Positions 59,936 through 64,000 of a stretch of 64,000 nt of DNA are shown one piece after another (position 1 is the stretch's first letter; every line of letters begins with the position of its first letter). The stretch is from an uncultured Collinsella sp. (lineage in GTDB: Bacteria; Actinomycetota; Coriobacteriia; Coriobacteriales; Coriobacteriaceae). A program made the translations under genes and the position numbers. The notes under the pieces were generated by a model that made no database searches, had not been told where the DNA came from, and was given only the letters and a program-made list of their open reading frames with translations. The stretch lies in contig CAKUHA010000002.1 of NCBI GenBank assembly GCA_934655755.1, positions 248,001 to 312,000 on the forward strand, read 5' to 3'.

Positions 59936-61465
59936 CTAGTCCAGCTTGGTGCCCGGTACTTGCGGCGCCTCTATAAGCCGCGCTTTGAGCTCGTTCAAAA
60001 TGGAAACGGGCTGACGGTCGACGCCGTCCAGATGGAGCGTGGCCACGCGAATGGGTGGCTGATATTCAAGCGAGCCGATGAGCACGGGAGAACCCAGGAA
60101 CCGTTCGATTTCGTCTGCGATCGCGTCGGTCTCTTCGGGATCAAAGTCGTCGAAAAGCGCCACGAATGTCGGCCCCGTTGAGCGGAACAGGCGGCCCTTG
60201 CCGCGTGAGCATTCCATAAGGCAGGCGGCGCTTTCGGCGAGCACGCGGTCGCCTGCATCGAATCCAAAGCGGGCATTGACCTCGGCGATATCGTCGACCT
60301 TAATGGCAATAAAGCCTGCCTCGCGCGCCACGCGACGCATTTCGCCAATGGCGTTGACCAGGGCATGGACATCGCCCAGGCCCGTTACCGAGTCGGTCGT
60401 ATCAGCTAGGCTTCGGTTGACGATAATGCCCACATACATGCTGGGCTCGGTATCGGTGCCGTCCAAGCGGTAGCCCGTGCAGTCGCACAGCACGTATTTT
60501 CCGGTGGCATCCATTACGCGATACTGCATGTAGTGGAAGTGCCATGTGCTGTTTATCACCATGTCGAGCTCGGCGCGTACGTTGTCGCGGTCCTCGGGAT
60601 GAACGCGGGCGAGCCACATGTCGAGTGAGTTAAAAGGGTGCTGGGAGGGCAGGTCAAAATCGCGCACGGCGTTAACCGACCATTGCGATTCTCCAGTATC
60701 GAGGTTAAGGATGAACGGATAACGCGTCTCGGAGCTCATGGAGATCGCTTGGAACACCCGGTCGTTGCAGGGAAGCTGATTGACGATTGGGCGTTGCGGC
60801 GCGTCATCGTCTTTCGGTTGTTGCACACGATGCATAAGCTTATAGCGATACATCTTGCGATCGGCATCCATCGTCATCTGGCGACGCGTGTCGCCGGCAA
60901 GTGGATCGACGCGCGAGCAGCCAAAGCTAAAGCTGCCGATCATGGGCGCCTTGCCACCTGAGCTCGCCTCGATCAGTCCGGTACGTACCTGCTCCAAGCG
61001 CTGCTCGAGTTCAGTCTCGTTTGCGGAGAGCGAGATGAGCACAAACTCGTCTCCACCGATACGGAACAGCATCTCATCGTGCTCCATGGTTTCGGAGAGC
61101 GTGCGGCAGATGCTCAGAATATAGCGATTGCCTTCGGCGTGGCCAAACCTATCATTGCAATGCTTGAGATGGTCGATGTCAATATAGGCGCAGGTGAAGG
61201 GGTCGCCTTTGCGCCAGAGCTGCTCGACGTGACGGTCGAGTCCGCCGCGGTTGCCCAAGTTGGTGAGCGGATCGATATAGGCGTTGCACTCAAGCAGCTG
61301 GCGCTCTTGTTGCAGGATGGCATGCGTCTTTTGCAGTTGCTCACCAACGGCGCGTAGCTCAGCAGGCAGCGCGGAAACATCGAGTTCGGCGGTCGAGACA
61401 CCATTCGCAAGTCGCTGAAGATAGGCAATAATCGATTGCTCGCCCAAGCGGTATGACTCGTTCAT
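59936..61465 (-). CDS. Diguanylate cyclase-like protein with PAS and degenerate second GGDEF
   Basis: A 509-residue protein. A coiled-coil-like start (residues 1-70), then an intact GGDEF domain (about 75-225, motif RIGGDEFVL), a PAS-like fold (about 250-360: 'RVHPEDRDNVRAELDMVINSTWHFHYMQYRVMDATGKYVLC'), and a second GGDEF-like domain (365-500) whose motif is TGPTF and so is probably inactive. The first domain should make c-di-GMP. The ATG at 61465 has AAGGAGG 10 bases upstream. It shares architecture with the next gene. Confidence 0.88.
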   Translation of the reverse strand: MNESYRLGEQSIIAYLQRLANGVSTAELDVSALPAELRAVGEQLQKTHAILQQERQLLECNAYIDPLTNLGNRGGLDRHVEQLWRKGDPFTCAYIDIDHLKHCNDRFGHAEGNRYILSICRTLSETMEHDEMLFRIGGDEFVLISLSANETELEQRLEQVRTGLIEASSGGKAPMIGSFSFGCSRVDPLAGDTRRQMTMDADRKMYRYKLMHRVQQPKDDDAPQRPIVNQLPCNDRVFQAISMSSETRYPFILNLDTGESQWSVNAVRDFDLPSQHPFNSLDMWLARVHPEDRDNVRAELDMVINSTWHFHYMQYRVMDATGKYVLCDCTGYRLDGTDTEPSMYVGIIVNRSLADTTDSVTGLGDVHALVNAIGEMRRVAREAGFIAIKVDDIAEVNARFGFDAGDRVLAESAACLMECSRGKGRLFRSTGPTFVALFDDFDPEETDAIADEIERFLGSPVLIGSLEYQPPIRVATLHLDGVDRQPVSILNELKARLIEAPQVPGTKLD

Positions 61466-61503
61466 GATGAATAACCTCCTTGGGCAGAACAACGGTTTGT
61501 ATC

Positions 61504-61534
61504 ATATCCCCAATTCGGTTTGAATTGGGGATAT
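61504..61534. repeat. 13-bp perfect hairpin upstream of the GGDEF gene
   Basis: ATATCCCCAATTC (61504-61516) and GAATTGGGGATAT (61522-61534) with a 5-base loop, in the 127-bp gap between two same-strand GGDEF genes. It is not followed by a T run. Operator, attenuator or RNA stem. Confidence 0.65.
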
Positions 61535-61592
61535 AAGTTAGCTAATGGAGACAAATGCCCCCTTCGGCGGTGGCGTTTTGCGCGCGAGCGTA

Positions 61593-64000
61593 TCAGTTGT
61601 TATTGTCACCATCGAGCAATGCCTCAAAATCATTCGCCGGCATGGGGCGGTAGTAGAGGAAGCCCTGAGCGTAGCGGGCGCCCATCTGTCGTAGCATGTT
61701 CGCCTGCTCATTTGTCTCGACGCCTTCGACCACGACGGGCAGATGGAGCGACTGCGCCATATCGAGCATTGATGTAATGATTTGCGCGCTGCGGCCTTGA
61801 TCTCCGTCGGCGGGAACAAACGTGCGGTCAAGCTTGATGACGTCGACGTTGACGTTCTTGAGCATCGCGAGCGTGGACTGGCCGGTGCCAAAGTCGTCCA
61901 TATAGGTTGAGAAGCCGCGGGTGTGCAGGTCGGCAGTCAGTTTATCCACGGCCTCGGATTCTCCCGTATAGGCTGTCTCGGTGATCTCGATGCGCATAAG
62001 TTCGGGCGGTAGGTTGTATTGGGCGGCAAGTGCTCCCATATGTTCGGCAACGTCGCAGGCAAGGATATCCACGCGCGACACATTGAGCGAGATCGGAACC
62101 ACGCGAAGCCCCCGGTCGATGCGCTCGCGCAGCCACGAGGCGACGCCCTGCCAAATGTACTTGTCGAGCGTCACTACAAAGCCGCTTTCCTCGAGTGCGG
62201 GGATAAACGTTACAGGCGAAATGAGGGAACCGTCCTTGCCAATCCAGCGCGTGAGCGCCTCGGCGCCAACGATCTCGCCAGTTTCCATGTCGACTTGGGG
62301 CTGCAGGTAGTAGGTAATGCGGCCGTTTGAGAACGCATACTGGAATTCAGTCAGCGTGCGGTGGAACGCGGTTTCGCGCTCGTACTCCTCGGGGCGGAAA
62401 ATGGCGACGCGCTCCTTAAAGTCGTTTTTTGCGCGCCGATTGGTAAACATGGCCTTGGCCTGCGCGTCGATGGTGATTTCCTCGTTGGGGTCGATGGGGC
62501 AAACGCCCATGGACGGCCAGAAACCCACGCCGTCATCATGCTTGGCCACGGCGGCGCGAACGCGGTTATAGATTTGATGGACGGTGTCGTGCTCAAAGGG
62601 GATGAGAATGCAAAAGTCGTCTTGGCCCCAGTATCCTGCGACGCCCATCTCGGCATTCTCGATGTCTTTGAGGACCGTGCCCACATCGGCGAGCACGCGG
62701 TCGCCCTCGGCCTGTCCGTGCCATTCGTTAAACAGTCGCATATGACCCATGTCGACGGTGGCGATACACCAAGCGCCGTCGCGCCCTGTCCTCAGAAATG
62801 CGTTGGCGCGCCGCATAAACTCGCTGGGTCGATAGAGGCCCGTGAGCGTATCGATGCGTTCGGCGACGGCGCTTTTACGCTCAATCTCGGGTATGGGGAG
62901 GCTGTCGTTGGGGGCAAGCCCGCCGGCGGCGCGAAGACGACGGTCGAGTTCGCCTAAAACAGCGGTCGCTTGATTGATTAAGCGCTCGTAAAAGGCCGGG
63001 ACGACAAGACAGACGGGGGTAATGGTGTCGTTCGCGATTCGAACAGGAGCGAAAACGGCCTCTTTAAGATGATGGGTCAGTTGCTCGAATGCCTCGTGGT
63101 CCAGATCGTTGCTGAGCACGACGAACTGGGCGTTTCGCGAGCGGAAGACGCGACTTCTGCCGCGGGTGATCGATAACATGCGGCCTGCGTATTCGGCGAG
63201 CATGTTGTCGACAGCCTCGGCCCCGTAGAGCTCGTTGAACTTTGCCGTGCCACAAACGCGGACCGCTATAAGCCCCGTCTCGCAACGGTCGCGACGGCAG
63301 GCATCGATAGCGTTGATCAGCATACGCTGCGTTCCGAGGCCCGTGGCGGCGTCGACGGTCTCGGCGAGTGAGTGGTTAACAAGTTCGCCGACATAGAGCG
63401 AGGGGGTATTTCCGTCGCCGTCGATGCGAAACCCGCGAGCGCGGCAGAGGACGTAGTCGCCCGCGGCATTGCGCATGCGGTACTGCATGACGCGGCGGTG
63501 TTTGGAGCCATTATAGATTTGGTCGATGTCGTTGATGTAGGCCTCGAGGTCATCGGGGTGGACGCGCGTTTTCCAGTAATCGTGGCAGTTGTCTACATGC
63601 TCAGAAGGAAGACCGAGATCGCGCAGGGCGCCTTGTGACCAAAGGGTGCGATGTTTGTCCAAGTTCTCGATAAAGCAATAACGGCCTTCGTTGAGCATCG
63701 AAAAGGCGTCAAAAACGCGATCGCTTATTTCGAAGTCGTCGGTGTGGACTTGCGCGATATTGCGTCGATCAAGATGCATGGCATGGCGTAGCTTGTAGTC
63801 GTACATGCGATGGTCGGCATCGAGTGTCATGCGATTGGAGACTTCACCCAGGGCGGGGTCGGCGTGCGACACTCCGTAGCTAAACGAGTGAGGCATCTCG
63901 GAATCGTTGTTTTTGAGTAGGACCGTTCGGCAGTGTTCCAGGCGCTCGGCGAGGTCGTCCTCGGTCGCAATCGTAGACAGGATGGCAAACTCGTCGCCGC
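61593..64000 (-). CDS. GGDEF-PAS-GGDEF-GGDEF-EAL protein (5' part outside the window)
   Basis: At least 802 residues; the reading frame continues to the window edge, where GDEFAILST (the second half of a first GGDEF motif) is visible, so the start lies beyond 64000. In order: first GGDEF (partial), PAS-like ('RVHPDDLEAYINDIDQIYNGSKHRRVMQYRMRNAAGDYVLC'), degenerate GGDEF ('RSRNAQFVVLS'), a third GGDEF-like domain ('GYWGQDDFCILIPF', GQDDF), and an EAL domain ('GAEALTRW', 'EITETAY', 'MDDFGTGQSTLAML', 'VVEGVET'). The EAL residues are intact, so it probably hydrolyses c-di-GMP. The stop is at 61593. Confidence 0.88.
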   Translation of the reverse strand, partial: GDEFAILSTIATEDDLAERLEHCRTVLLKNNDSEMPHSFSYGVSHADPALGEVSNRMTLDADHRMYDYKLRHAMHLDRRNIAQVHTDDFEISDRVFDAFSMLNEGRYCFIENLDKHRTLWSQGALRDLGLPSEHVDNCHDYWKTRVHPDDLEAYINDIDQIYNGSKHRRVMQYRMRNAAGDYVLCRARGFRIDGDGNTPSLYVGELVNHSLAETVDAATGLGTQRMLINAIDACRRDRCETGLIAVRVCGTAKFNELYGAEAVDNMLAEYAGRMLSITRGRSRVFRSRNAQFVVLSNDLDHEAFEQLTHHLKEAVFAPVRIANDTITPVCLVVPAFYERLINQATAVLGELDRRLRAAGGLAPNDSLPIPEIERKSAVAERIDTLTGLYRPSEFMRRANAFLRTGRDGAWCIATVDMGHMRLFNEWHGQAEGDRVLADVGTVLKDIENAEMGVAGYWGQDDFCILIPFEHDTVHQIYNRVRAAVAKHDDGVGFWPSMGVCPIDPNEEITIDAQAKAMFTNRRAKNDFKERVAIFRPEEYERETAFHRTLTEFQYAFSNGRITYYLQPQVDMETGEIVGAEALTRWIGKDGSLISPVTFIPALEESGFVVTLDKYIWQGVASWLRERIDRGLRVVPISLNVSRVDILACDVAEHMGALAAQYNLPPELMRIEITETAYTGESEAVDKLTADLHTRGFSTYMDDFGTGQSTLAMLKNVNVDVIKLDRTFVPADGDQGRSAQIITSMLDMAQSLHLPVVVEGVETNEQANMLRQMGARYAQGFLYYRPMPANDFEALLDGDNNN

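Overview
The window reads as a piece of a gut Coriobacteriia chromosome, most like Collinsella. This is inferred from its high GC, its actinobacterial-style proteins, a CD1871A-type CXXC protein followed by Fe-S and TlpA-like genes, a Cys-rich ACGX-repeat RiPP cluster, and many small hairpin repeats between genes. It is an ordinary, densely coded chromosomal region of about 58 genes. I see no rRNA, tRNA, CRISPR array, prophage or complete insertion sequence.

Layout: 0-8 kb holds a lipoprotein, a small XRE regulator with a membrane partner, a 1455-residue surface protein and an orphan LuxR regulator. 8-13 kb has a stand-alone GMP synthetase ATP-pyrophosphatase subunit, then a two-component system divergent from a three-gene thiol/electron-transfer operon (CXXC microprotein, polyferredoxin, TlpA lipoprotein). 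13-18.9 kb has a MacB-like ABC fusion, a membrane protein and a tRNA-dihydrouridine synthase. 18.9-20.5 kb has an overlapping macrodomain/SirTM ADP-ribosylation pair. 20.6-23.1 kb is a RiPP-like cluster: HxlR regulator, seven-Cys repeat precursor, PPOX/ferredoxin fusion and radical SAM/SPASM enzyme. 23.1-24.4 kb is a gene-poor nest of repeats around an orphan RHH gene.

24.4-31 kb has glutaredoxin, an XRE-zinc ribbon-TipAS regulator, TrmO, a PatB/MalY aminotransferase, a PPOX protein and a hybrid histidine kinase with two periplasmic solute-binding domains. 31-37 kb has an ion channel, a LOG-like protein, a ClC transporter, a methyltransferase and a GntR/ABC operon. 37-48.7 kb is mostly housekeeping: RF3, a VUT transporter behind a possible pseudoknot RNA, SDR, Ung, a DMT transporter with divergent LysR, MATE, rRNA methyltransferases and MscL with a zinc ribbon.

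48.9-55.8 kb has an EF-G-like GTPase and a UvrA2-type ATPase flanked by two related AAA+ ATPase/winged-helix genes. 55.9-59.9 kb has TrmL, a CobW GTPase, a Cys-less ArsC-like protein and an Fe-S flavodoxin-like protein. 59.9-64 kb has two c-di-GMP proteins of shared architecture; the second runs off the right edge.

A theme through the window is families of short inverted repeats with unrelated stems but a shared GGGAC-type centre, usually just after stop codons. These look like REP/REPIN or MITE-type elements. No matching transposase lies in the window.
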